In this document: piece by piece, positions 1-9,741 of the stretch
How the letters are laid out: each line of letters opens with the position of its first letter
How positions within the stretch are numbered: position 1 is the stretch's first letter
Assembly: GCA_963826695.1 (NCBI GenBank)
Contig: CAWGXZ010000006.1
Location: 310,001-374,000 of the forward strand
Length of the DNA: 64,000 nucleotides
Direction: 5' to 3'
From: CAWGXZ01 sp963826695
GTDB taxonomy: Bacteria; Pseudomonadota; Gammaproteobacteria; Burkholderiales; Burkholderiaceae_C
The notes under the pieces: model-generated
What the model was told of the DNA's origin: nothing
Seen by the model: the letters and a program-made list of their open reading frames with translations, nothing else
Database searches by the model: none
Translations under genes and position numbers: made by a program

Positions 1-193
1 GGCCGTTGTCGATGGCGCTGCCGTCGGCTGCGCGCAGCGCTGCGAGCGTGGCCTGCCGCGGCTGCAGCGGCCGGCCGACGAGGGCCTCGATCAGTGGCGC
101 GAGATCGTGTCCCGAGACGCGGACGATGCCGATCGCCCCGCGGCCGGTTGCTGTCGCCACGGCGACGACCGGATCGTCACGACGGACGAGCAT
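1..193 (-). CDS. mnmE: MnmE, tRNA modification GTPase (N-terminal fragment)
   Basis: Only the first 64 codons are in the window; the gene runs off the left edge. The reading begins MLVRRDDPVVAVATATGRG and continues into AIGIVRVSG, the conserved tetrahydrofolate-binding start of MnmE (TrmE). With MnmG this GTPase makes the 5-carboxymethylaminomethyl modification on wobble uridines of certain tRNAs. It lies 18 bp downstream of yidC on the same strand, the usual position at the end of the rpmH-rnpA-yidD-yidC operon. The ATG at 193 was chosen because homology starts there. Confidence 0.93.
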   Translation of the reverse strand, partial: MLVRRDDPVVAVATATGRGAIGIVRVSGHDLAPLIEALVGRPLQPRQATLAALRAADGSAIDNG

Positions 194-211
194 GGCCGGC
201 GCCGGGGGGAC

Positions 212-1921
212 TCAGGCGACGCCGAGGCGCTTGTTGATGATGTACTGCTGGGTGATCGACAGGATGTTGTTGGTCAGCCAGTAGAGCACCAGCCCGGCGG
301 GGAAGAAGAAGAACATCACCGAGAAGACCAGCGGCATGATCCACATCATCTTCGCCTGCACCGGATCGGGCGGCGTCGGGTTGAGCCAGGTCTGCAGCAG
401 GCTGGTACCGGTCATCAGCAACGGCAGGATGAAGTAGGGATCCTTGGCCGACAGGTCGGTGATCCAGCCGATCCAGGGCGCGTTGCGCATCTCGACGCTC
501 GACAGCAGCACCCAGTAGAGCGCAATGAAGAACGGCATCTGGGCAAAGATCGGCAGGCAGCCGCCGAGCGGATTGACCTTCTCCTCGCGGTAGATGCGCA
601 TCATCTCCTGCTGCATTTCCTGCGGCTTGTCCTTGAGCCGCTCGCGCATGGCCATGATCTTCGGATTGATGGCCTTCATCTTGCCCATCGACTTGTAGGC
701 GTGCGCGTTCAGCCAGAAGAAGGCGATCTTCAGGATGACGACCAGGCCGACGATTGCCCAGCCCCAGTTGCCGATCAGCTTGTGCAGCTGCGTCAGCAGC
801 CAGAACAGCGGCTTGGCAAGGATCGTGAACCAGCCGTAGTCCTTGACCAGCTCGAGGCCCGGCGCCAGGGCGCTCAGCGTGTTTTCCTCCTGAGGGCCGG
901 CGAAGAGCCGCGCATCGACAACCTCGCTGGCGCCCGGGGCCAGCGGCTTCAACCCGACGATCATGCCGACCGCATACTGATTGACACCGACCTTGCGGCT
1001 GAAGAACTCGCGCTGGCGACGGTCCTCGACCTCGGCATTCGCGCCGAGCAGCCAGGCCGTCGCGAAATAGTGCTGCACCATCGCCACCCAGCCGTTGTCG
1101 GCGGCAGTGGCGTGGCCGATCTTGTCGCCCGGCTCGCGCTTCTCGATCGTCTTGAAGTCGAGCTTGGTGAACTTGGTGGCGTCGGTATAGATGGCCGGGC
1201 CGGTGAAGGTGAAATAGAAGCTCGATTCGCCCGCCGGCGGATTGCCGTCGCGAACCAGCTGCAGATAAAGCTGCGGCGTCACCGGCTGGGCCGAGGTGTT
1301 GACCACCTCGTGGCGCACGCCGATCACGTAGTCGCCGCGGCGAAAGGTGTAGGTCTTGAGCAACTTGACGCCGCCGACCTCGGGCGACTCGAACTTGACC
1401 TCGAGCGTGTTCTGCCCCGGCGCCAGCGTGCGCTCGCCCGGCAAAAGGTTCATCGGCGTCAGGTGGTTCGGCAGCGCCGCACCGCCCTGGGCCGCGATCA
1501 GACCCGTCTGGGCCTTGTAGAGCCGCTCGGCCGACTGGTCGAGCACCACGGCGTTGCGGCTGCGGTCGTTCTGGTCGATTTGCTGCAGCAGCTCGACGCG
1601 CATGACGTCGGCACCGTTCGGGTCGAGCGTTGCCTTGACCACGTCGGTGCTGACCGTGACCGGCTGCGCAGCTGCCGACGCGACAGGCCGTTCGCCTGCG
1701 GGAACGGCAGCGGTGGCGGGCAAGCCCGGCAGCGTGGCACTCCCGGGGGGCGTGTTCGCCAGCGGAGGTGCCGCCGGCGCCTTCTTGTCGGCTGTCGGCT
1801 TGGCGGCCGGCGGCGGCGAGAACATCGACGGCCGACCGTTGTGCTTGTTCCAGCCGTCCCAGATCAGGAGCAGCGACATCGAAAAGACGACCCAGAGCAG
1901 GGTCCGGCGGATATCGGTCAT
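212..1921 (-). CDS. yidC: Membrane protein insertase YidC
   Basis: Inserts and folds inner-membrane proteins, alone or with SecYEG. The 569 residues follow the Gram-negative YidC plan: an N-terminal membrane anchor (about residues 6-22, starting MTDIRRTLLWVVFSMSLLLI), a low-complexity Pro/Ala linker, a large periplasmic beta domain (about 65-330), and a C-terminal five-helix insertase core containing YREEKVNPLGGCLPIFAQMP. An upstream in-frame start at 2107 would add 62 residues unlike the family, so the ATG at 1921 is preferred. That ATG overlaps the yidD stop by 4 bp (ATGA), so the two are probably translationally coupled. Confidence 0.97.
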   Translation of the reverse strand: MTDIRRTLLWVVFSMSLLLIWDGWNKHNGRPSMFSPPPAAKPTADKKAPAAPPLANTPPGSATLPGLPATAAVPAGERPVASAAAQPVTVSTDVVKATLDPNGADVMRVELLQQIDQNDRSRNAVVLDQSAERLYKAQTGLIAAQGGAALPNHLTPMNLLPGERTLAPGQNTLEVKFESPEVGGVKLLKTYTFRRGDYVIGVRHEVVNTSAQPVTPQLYLQLVRDGNPPAGESSFYFTFTGPAIYTDATKFTKLDFKTIEKREPGDKIGHATAADNGWVAMVQHYFATAWLLGANAEVEDRRQREFFSRKVGVNQYAVGMIVGLKPLAPGASEVVDARLFAGPQEENTLSALAPGLELVKDYGWFTILAKPLFWLLTQLHKLIGNWGWAIVGLVVILKIAFFWLNAHAYKSMGKMKAINPKIMAMRERLKDKPQEMQQEMMRIYREEKVNPLGGCLPIFAQMPFFIALYWVLLSSVEMRNAPWIGWITDLSAKDPYFILPLLMTGTSLLQTWLNPTPPDPVQAKMMWIMPLVFSVMFFFFPAGLVLYWLTNNILSITQQYIINKRLGVA

Positions 1922-2202
1922 GGAAACGTCTTCTTTGCTGGCTGGCGTGGCGTGCCACCCAGCGTCAGCGGAACAGGATCGTCGCCCGCGGCGCACCACG
2001 GATGACAACGCGCAATGCGGCGCAGCGCGAGGTAACTGCCGGCGGCCGCGCCGTGCCGTTCGAGCGCCTCGAGGGCATACGCCGAACAGGTCGGCGTAAA
2101 CCGGCACGAGCTGCCAAGCCAGGCACTGAGCAAAAGACGGTAGGCCTTGACCAGCCCGACCAGCACACGACGCGGCAGCGCCTGCAGCCGTTCAACCGGC
2201 AT
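1918..2202 (-). CDS. yidD: YidD, membrane protein insertion efficiency factor
   Basis: A 94-residue protein with the YidD core: AYRLLLSAWLGSSCRFTPTC, then SAYALEALERHGA, and a C-terminal RCHPW. The cysteines of SCRFTPTC are conserved in the family. It is a small membrane-associated protein that helps YidC-dependent insertion. The ATG at 2202 (MPVERLQALP) fits the family N-terminus; a longer reading from 2277 is possible but adds unrelated sequence. It overlaps the end of rnpA by 11 bp and the start of yidC by 4 bp, so it sits inside a compact operon. Confidence 0.93.
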   Translation of the reverse strand: MPVERLQALPRRVLVGLVKAYRLLLSAWLGSSCRFTPTCSAYALEALERHGAAAGSYLALRRIARCHPWCAAGDDPVPLTLGGTPRQPAKKTFP

Positions 2203-2620
2203 GACGGCGCTTCGAGCGAGCCACGAGTTCGTCGAGCTCGGTGCCCGCGGCAATCCGCAACGCATCCGAGGCCGCACTCGGGAACTGCAGACGATCGAAA
2301 GGCGCTTTCAGCCGGATCACCCAGAGTCCCTCATCGAGCCCTTCGAACGCATGCGCAAAGCGCTGACGCATCTGCCGCTTGAGCAGCGACCGCGTGACCG
2401 CGCGCTTGGCGTGCCGCTTCGGAACCACCAGGCCGAGCCAGCGGCCGCCCGGCAGGTCCGAAGCCGTCGCTGCACCATCTGCCGCGGCTGTGGACAACTT
2501 GCGCGGCACAAAGCCCAGCGGGCGCGATTTCAGGTGATGGATCGCAAAGCGCGCAGTGCGGGCAACCGGCCGGCTGGCCAGGATTCGAACGAAATCCGCG
2601 GAGCGCAGCAGCCGCCCGAT
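2192..2620 (-). CDS. rnpA: RNase P protein component
   Basis: Protein cofactor of RNase P, which trims tRNA 5' ends. The conserved core is clear: RLLRSADFVRILASRPVAR at the N-terminus and KRHAKRAVTRSLLKRQMRQ, the basic RNR-type RNA-binding helix. The start is unresolved. Reading back to the end of rpmH, this frame has no ATG, GTG or TTG before the conserved N-terminus. The first canonical start is the GTG at 2509, which would delete about 37 essential residues. I place the left end at an ATC codon (2618-2620) where related proteins begin (…GRLxRSADF). A CTG at 2699-2701, overlapping the rpmH stop, is the other candidate. An indel or a non-canonical start would both explain this. Confidence 0.85.
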   Translation of the reverse strand: MGRLLRSADFVRILASRPVARTARFAIHHLKSRPLGFVPRKLSTAAADGAATASDLPGGRWLGLVVPKRHAKRAVTRSLLKRQMRQRFAHAFEGLDEGLWVIRLKAPFDRLQFPSAASDALRIAAGTELDELVARSKRRHAG

Positions 2621-2697
2621 CGAGCCCTGCCCACCCTCGAGGCCTGTGCCTGCATCCGCTTCGGCGCGGTCCAGAGGCTGCGGCTTTTCTTCCAGCG

Positions 2698-2832
2698 TCA
2701 GACCGCCAGGCGCTTGCGCCCCTTGGCGCGCCGGGCGTTGATGACCGCGCGGCCGCCGCGCGTCTTCATGCGCACGAGGAAGCCGTGGGTACGGGCGCGG
2801 CGGGTCTTCGAAGCTTGGTAGGTGCGTTTCAT
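2698..2832 (-). CDS. rpmH: 50S ribosomal protein L34
   Basis: The 44 residues from MKRTYQASKTRRARTHGF to GRKRLAV match L34 over its whole length. It is a small, very basic protein of the large ribosomal subunit. It is the first gene of the leftward rpmH-rnpA-yidD-yidC-mnmE operon and is divergent from dnaA, the classic arrangement beside a bacterial origin. Confidence 0.98.
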   Translation of the reverse strand: MKRTYQASKTRRARTHGFLVRMKTRGGRAVINARRAKGRKRLAV

Positions 2833-3028
2833 TTGAAATTCTCGAGGTGTTCGGCCCTTTTCGGGGAACCGGCGATTACACCAAAGATTGCCCGCAACGT
2901 CAAAGCAGGTTTACACAGGCTCCGAGCCTCGATGAAACAACCTCTTGAAAAACTGTGGATAACTTTCCGCTGCCGAAGTCGGCTGGATAGAATTCGGCCG
3001 CTCCGCACAGCATCTTTGCCCCACATTC
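2833..3028. promoter_or_regulatory. Divergent rpmH/dnaA promoter region
   Basis: A 196 bp gap between rpmH (leftward) and dnaA (rightward), visibly less GC-rich than the genes. It holds one perfect DnaA box (2954-2962), consistent with DnaA autoregulation. A TAGAAT hexamer at 2988-2993, about 35 bp before the dnaA start, is a plausible -10 element; no good -35 is obvious. The 14 bases at 2996-3009 recur exactly upstream of dnaN. Confidence 0.6.
2954..2962 (-). promoter_or_regulatory. DnaA box (TTATCCACA)
   Basis: Reads TGTGGATAA on the plus strand, the exact complement of the consensus TTATCCACA. It lies 66 bp upstream of the dnaA start, where DnaA commonly represses its own promoter. Confidence 0.85.
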
Positions 3029-4454
3029 ATGACCGTCGATCTATGGCTGCGCGGCTGCGAACGACTCGCTGCCGAGCTGCCGGAACAGCAATTCAACACC
3101 TGGATCCGACCGCTTCCGGCCGCTGAACTCGAGACCGGCGAGGATGGTGCCTCGGTGGTGACGCTGCGGGTGCCGAACCGTTTCAAGCTCGACTGGATTC
3201 GCAACCAGTACGGCGCGCGCATCGAGGCCGTGCTGAGCGATCTCGCCGGCCATCCCGTTCGGCTCGATATCTCCCTGGCGTCCCGCGACGCCGCCAATCC
3301 GGCCTCGCGACCTGCAGCCGCGTCGACCGCCACCGCGGCACGCCCGGGGCCGGCCTCGGCGGCTCCCGCCGAGCCTGGCGGCCGACGCCAGGACGCCCGT
3401 GCGGCTGAATGCCTTTGCGCCGCATCACCAGTCGGTGCATCGCCTCAACCCGGCGCTGACCTTCGACACGCTGGTGCCCGGCCGGGCCAACCAGATGGGC
3501 CGCACGGCCGCACTGCACGTCGCCGGCGCGCCGGGCCAGATGTACAACCCGCTCTTCATCTACGGCGGCGTCGGGCTCGGCAAGACGCACCTGATCCACG
3601 CCGTCGGCAACGCCCTGCTGCAGGACCGGCCAGACGCGCGCATCCTCTACCTGCATGCCGAGCAGTTCATCACCGACGTGGTGAAGAACTACCAGCGCAA
3701 GACCTTCGACGAGCTGAAGGCCAAGTACCACTCGCTCGACCTGCTGCTGATCGACGACGTGCAGTTCTTCGCCGGCAAGGAGCGCACGCAGGAGGAGTTC
3801 TTCAACGCCTTCGAGGCGCTGCTGGCCAAGCGGGCGCACATCATCATGACCAGCGACACCTATCCCAAGGGGCTGGTCGATATCGACGAGCGGCTGACCT
3901 CGCGCTTCGACGCCGGGCTGACCGTGGCCATCGAGCCACCGGAGCTGGAGATGCGCGTCGCCATCCTGATGAAGAAGTCCGACGCCGAAGGCACCTCGAT
4001 GCCCGAGGACGTGGCTTTCTTCGTCGCCAAGAACGTCCGCGCCAACGTTCGCGAACTCGAAGGCGCGCTGCGCAAGGTGCTGGCCTATTCGCGCTTCAGC
4101 CACAAGGACATCAACATCCAGCTGGCGCGGGAGGCGCTGAAGGACCTGCTGTCGATCCAGAACCGGCAGATCGGCGTCGAGAACATCCAGAAGACGGTGG
4201 CCGACTTCTACAAGATCAAGGTCGCCGACATGTACTCGAAGAAGCGGCCGGCGTCGATTGCCCGGCCGCGGCAGATCGCGATGTACCTGGCCAAGGAGAT
4301 GACGCAGAAGAGCCTGCCCGAAATCGGCGAACTCTTCGGCGGCCGCGACCACACCACCGTTCTGCACGCCGTGCGCAAGATCGGCGCGGAGCGCCAGAAG
4401 AACAGCGAACTCAACCAGCAGCTGCACGTGCTCGAGCAGACGCTGAAGGGCTGA
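3029..4454 (+). CDS. dnaA: Chromosomal replication initiator DnaA (one frameshift)
   Basis: Binds DnaA boxes, oligomerises with ATP and melts oriC. Domain I (3029 to about 3290, MTVDLWLRGCERLAAELPEQ) is in one frame. The AAA+ and DNA-binding domains continue one base later in another frame, open from before 3360. The second part has Walker A GGVGLGKTHL (about 3562), Walker B LLIDDVQFF (about 3746), and the domain IV helix-turn-helix GGRDHTTVLHAVRKI near the end. The frame changes between about 3300 and 3398, in the low-complexity Ala/Pro linker (domain II). The span is 1426 nt, or 3n+1. dnaA is essential and no second copy is seen here, so a one-base insertion error is far more likely than a pseudogene. 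The corrected product is about 474 residues. Confidence 0.95.
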
Positions 4455-4552
4455 GCGGCTGCGCGAACGGCCGAGCAGCCGCGCGAACGCCGGCGGATTG
4501 CCGCCGCTGTCAAGCCAACAAAGCTGGGGAAATTTCCGGCACAACCCGGCTG

Positions 4553-4561
4553 TTATCCACA
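4553..4561 (+). promoter_or_regulatory. DnaA box (TTATCCACA)
   Basis: Exact consensus box in oriC module 1, 346 bp from its counterpart at 4899. Confidence 0.88.
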
Positions 4562-4669
4562 GGACCCGCCTTGCGGGCGAAGTTGTTGTCGTTCGCGTCG
4601 CAGCGGCTACCGCCTTGCTGCACACCCGCTGGCGGCAGCCAACTCATTGATTCGGAACGGAAATCCGGG

Positions 4670-4678
4670 TTTTCCACA
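4670..4678 (+). promoter_or_regulatory. DnaA box (TTTTCCACA) next to a trio array
   Basis: Fits the relaxed consensus TTWTNCACA. Twelve bases (GCGATTTCGCGA) separate it from the ACTACTACGACGACTA run, the geometry expected of the box that directs DnaA onto single strands. Confidence 0.75.
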
Positions 4679-4690
4679 GCGATTTCGCGA

Positions 4691-4708
4691 CACTACTACG
4701 ACGACTAT
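4691..4708 (+). other. Candidate DnaA-trio array, copy 1
   Basis: Trinucleotide-patterned CACTACTACGACGACTAT just downstream of the TTTTCCACA box and a GC-rich spacer. On the complementary strand this reads as repeated GAT/GCT trios (3' to 5'), like the DnaA-trio element known from Bacillus subtilis, which loads DnaA on one strand during unwinding. It is identical in copy 2. The assignment rests on motif and geometry only. Confidence 0.55.
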
Positions 4709-4743
4709 CTTTGAAGATCTCAGAACTGGAGTAGTCGTCGTAG
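4696..4743. repeat. Perfect 12 bp inverted repeat in oriC
   Basis: CTACGACGACTA (4696-4707) and TAGTCGTCGTAG (4732-4743) are exact reverse complements separated by 24 bases. The left arm is part of the trio-like run. In module 2 the left arm is kept but the right arm has decayed, so the possible hairpin or second, oppositely oriented trio array exists only in copy 1. Confidence 0.7.
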
Positions 4744-4898
4744 CCAGGTGCGCCTGAGAAAAATTTTCGGCGCGGGTTCAGCGGCGACCTCGCCGTCGCG
4801 TGTGTTCGAGCCACGCGGACCCGTCGGCGAGTCCGTGGCCGTTTTGCGGCTGCCGTCAAGCCAACAAGGCTGGGGAAAGTTTCGGCACAACCGACCTG

Positions 4899-4907
4899 TT
4901 ATCCACA
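4899..4907 (+). promoter_or_regulatory. DnaA box (TTATCCACA)
   Basis: Exact consensus box in oriC module 2, preceded by CGACCTG and 117 bp upstream of the TTTTCCACA box at 5016. Confidence 0.88.
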
Positions 4908-5015
4908 GCAGCGGCGCGTTTCGGCAAGTTGTTGTCGTTCGCGCTGCCGCCCGTACCGACACGCTGCACATTGCCAATCGAATTCCAAGTCATTGATCTG
5001 AAAGGAAAATCCGAG

Positions 5016-5024
5016 TTTTCCACA
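5016..5024 (+). promoter_or_regulatory. DnaA box (TTTTCCACA) next to a trio array, copy 2
   Basis: Counterpart of 4670-4678 with the same 12-base spacer to the trio-like run that starts at 5037. Confidence 0.75.
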
Positions 5025-5036
5025 GCGCTTTCGCGA

Positions 5037-5054
5037 CACTACTACGACGACTAT
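5037..5054 (+). other. Candidate DnaA-trio array, copy 2
   Basis: Identical to 4691-4708, followed by the same CTTTGAAGATCTC. Here the downstream inverted arm of copy 1 is absent (GTGGTCGTTGAAG instead). Confidence 0.55.
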
Positions 5055-5235
5055 CTTTGAAGATCTCAAAAACTGGAGTGGTCGTTGAAGCACCCGGCGC
5101 GGCGCAAAGTTTTTGCGGCGCGTGCGCAAGCACGAATTCGTTTGCCGCGGGCTGCAGCGCGAGGCGGTATGCAGCGAAAATAGGCCGCTCCGCACACCCA
5201 CAGCCACCCGCGCGGTCGCTGCTCCAGAGGTCCCC

Positions 5236-6354
5236 ATGATTGTTTTGAAGGCAGTACAGGAACAGCTCTTGGGCGCCCTGCAGGCGGTGTCGGGCATCGT
5301 CGAGCGGCGGCACACCATGCCGGTGCTCGCCAACGTGCTGATCCGCAAGAACGGCCGGCAGGTCGAGCTGACCGCGTCGGACCTCGACACGCAGGTGCGC
5401 ACCACGGTCGAATTCGACGGCGACGAGGGCGAGCTGTCGACCACCGTCGGTGCGCGCAAGCTGATCGACGTGCTGCGCTCGATGCCGGCGGACCAGTCGG
5501 TGACGCTCAGCGCCAACCAGAACAAGCTGACGCTTCAAGGCGGCAAGAGCCGCTTCACCTTGCAGACGCTGCCGAGCGACGATTTCCCGTTGGTCAAGGA
5601 AGCGGCGGATTTCGGGCCGAGCTTCAGCCTGCCGCAAGCCACCTTCAAGGCGCTGATCGACCAAGTGCATTTCGCGATGGCGGTGCACGACATCCGCTTC
5701 TATCTGAACGGCATCCTGTTCGTGGCCGAGGGCAACCGGCTGACGCTGGTGGCGACCGATGGTCACCGGCTGGCGCTCGCCGAGGCCACGCTGAACGAGG
5801 AATTGCCGAAGCAGGAAGTCATCCTTCCCCGCAAGACGGTGCTCGAATTGCAGCGTCTGCTCAAGGACGACAAGGCGACGGACGAGAGCACCATCGAGAT
5901 GCGCTTCGCCGCCAACCAGGTGCAGTTCCGCTTCGGCGGCATCGAGTTCGTCAGCAAGCTGATCGAGGGCAAGTTCCCCGACTACAACCGGGTGATCCCG
6001 AAGAACCACCGCAACCAGGTCACGCTCGGCCGCGCGCCGTTGCTGGCCAGCCTGCAGCGCGCGGCCATCCTCACCAGCGACAAGTTCAAGGGCATCCGTG
6101 TCAACTTCGAGCCCGGCTTGCTGCGCATCGCGTCGAACAACGCCGAGCAGGAGGAAGCCCGCGAGGAGCTCGAGATCGACTACGGCGGCGACGCGATCGA
6201 AATCGGTTTCAACGTCAGTTACCTGATCGACGCCCTCGGCAACATGGACCAGGACATGGTGCGGATCGAGCTGCAGGACACCAGCTCGAGTGCCTTGATC
6301 ACGATCCCGGAAAAAAGCGGGTTCAAGTACGTTGTGATGCCGATGCGCATCTGA
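5236..6354 (+). CDS. dnaN: DNA polymerase III subunit beta (sliding clamp)
   Basis: A 372-residue ring clamp that tethers DNA polymerase III. The N-terminus MIVLKAVQEQLLGALQAVSG and the C-terminal FKYVVMPMRI are typical of DnaN, and the length is within the family range (about 365-375). An in-frame start at 5113 would add 41 unrelated residues, so the ATG at 5236 is preferred. The leader shares a 14-base block with the dnaA leader. A strong terminator follows, so dnaN and gyrB are probably separate transcripts. Confidence 0.97.
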   Translation: MIVLKAVQEQLLGALQAVSGIVERRHTMPVLANVLIRKNGRQVELTASDLDTQVRTTVEFDGDEGELSTTVGARKLIDVLRSMPADQSVTLSANQNKLTLQGGKSRFTLQTLPSDDFPLVKEAADFGPSFSLPQATFKALIDQVHFAMAVHDIRFYLNGILFVAEGNRLTLVATDGHRLALAEATLNEELPKQEVILPRKTVLELQRLLKDDKATDESTIEMRFAANQVQFRFGGIEFVSKLIEGKFPDYNRVIPKNHRNQVTLGRAPLLASLQRAAILTSDKFKGIRVNFEPGLLRIASNNAEQEEAREELEIDYGGDAIEIGFNVSYLIDALGNMDQDMVRIELQDTSSSALITIPEKSGFKYVVMPMRI

Positions 6355-6383
6355 GCACGGCCGCCCTGCCACCACGATGAGCA

Positions 6384-6414
6384 AAGCGGGCTGCGGCCCG
6401 CTTCAGCGTTTTTT
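6384..6414 (+). terminator. Rho-independent terminator after dnaN
   Basis: An 8 bp perfect stem (AAGCGGGC / GCCCGCTT) with a TGCG loop, followed after CAGCG by a run of six T (6409-6414). It lies 30 bp after the dnaN stop. Confidence 0.88.
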
Positions 6415-6417
6415 AAG

Positions 6418-6459
6418 GGGCGGCATCGACCTTCCGAAAGCCGGAATTCGGTGCCGCCC
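6418..6459 (+). promoter_or_regulatory. Structured gyrB leader (nested inverted repeats)
   Basis: Outer arms GGGCGGCA (6418-6425) and TGCCGCCC (6452-6459) are perfectly complementary and enclose a second stem TTCCG (6432-6436) / CGGAA (6442-6446). The structure ends 17 nt before the gyrB ATG. It could be a 5' UTR fold or a protein-binding site; no known riboswitch class is recognised. Confidence 0.4.
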
Positions 6460-6476
6460 AATCGAGATTGCAAGCC

Positions 6477-9014
<2,538 letters not shown>

Positions 9015-9741
9015 GGGTCGTCGGTCGATTTCGGCCGGGAAAATCAGTGCCGCGACGATAGAGATCCGCTGTCGCTCTCGAAGCAGTTTGTACCTTGGTG
9101 CAGGGTGCACCCAGTAGGAGTGCGGAAATTCGTCAGGGTTTGGAGGAGCCGCAGCGCCTCGAGGAAAGGGCCGCTCCAGACAGAGCTCGGTCGTTCGCGG
9201 TCCATCGGTTAAACGACCGCAGTTTCCGCCACCGCTCGTTCGAGAGTCGACCTCTATGACCGCTGCCGCTTCAAGAGCGTGCACTCGGTCATCGCGCCAG
9301 GCGCTGAGCCTGTCTTGGGCATTCGGCGTCGCGATCAGGTAAAAAATCAATCCGCCCTGGTTGTGCGCGAAATTGCCGGAGGCCGGGACGTCACTACGGG
9401 GCACCCTCGCTGGTGCGGCAGTTTTGGTGGCACCTAAATTGGTGACAGGCGCGAGGCTCTGGATCGGAGGTAGGTGGTACGGGTAGGGCACCCAAACGTG
9501 CGGGCTTTAGCTGATGGTTGTGGTTGTTCTGTCGGAACCTGTACGGTATGATCTAGCTTAACGAACTTGACAAAGTGTCCGGGTGGCTTGGATCAAATTG
9601 CCAGGACTTGGCGCTACAAGGCCGATCCGGGCCGTCCGGTGTGTGAAGGCCTTCTTCTTTTCCCAGAAGGTCAACAGCCGCAACGCGCCGTAAGGCGCGA
9701 TCTCAGGCCCTGCGGGGCCACCAGACTTCGAAAGGCTGGAG
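9015..9741. other. Gene-free stretch behind gyrB
   Basis: About 730 bp with no reading frame that I recognise on either strand. A TTGACA hexamer at 9567-9572 may be a -35 element for the toxin-antitoxin pair that follows. It is the left edge of the accessory island. No tRNA, direct-repeat att site or integrase was seen. Confidence 0.4.

Larger units (their letters stand above)
4510..4740 (+). repeat. oriC direct repeat, copy 1
   Basis: Begins TCAAGCCAACAAAGCTGGGG and runs to about the end of the trinucleotide/AGATCT segment. It is repeated 346 bp downstream (4856-5086). Identity is patchy in the middle but complete over 4691-4722, which equals 5037-5068. Each copy carries TTATCCACA, a diverged middle and TTTTCCACA at the same relative spacing (117 bp). 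Confidence 0.85.
4856..5086 (+). repeat. oriC direct repeat, copy 2
   Basis: Second copy of the module at 4510-4740, offset 346 bp. It begins TCAAGCCAACAAGGCTGGGG and carries TTATCCACA (4899), TTTTCCACA (5016) and the trio-like run (5037). Confidence 0.85.
4455..5235. other. oriC: Probable replication origin (oriC)
   Basis: A 781 bp gene-free gap between dnaA and dnaN, a common origin site. It holds two perfect TTATCCACA boxes and two TTTTCCACA boxes, all in the same orientation, arranged as two equivalent pairs inside a direct repeat of period 346 bp. Each TTTTCCACA is followed after 12 bases by an ACT/ACG trinucleotide run and then the AT-richer CTATCTTTGAAGATCTC. In the first copy this run also forms half of a perfect 12 bp inverted repeat. 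That this is the active origin is inferred from position and motifs. Confidence 0.82.

Noticed and set aside
107..2005. A 632-residue open frame on the plus strand opposite yidC
   Set aside because: Shadow of yidC; composition is GC-driven and no motif is visible.
3290..3400. Programmed +1 frameshifting in dnaA
   Set aside because: No slippery heptamer with an associated structure was evident, and the same class of break occurs in a dozen unrelated genes.
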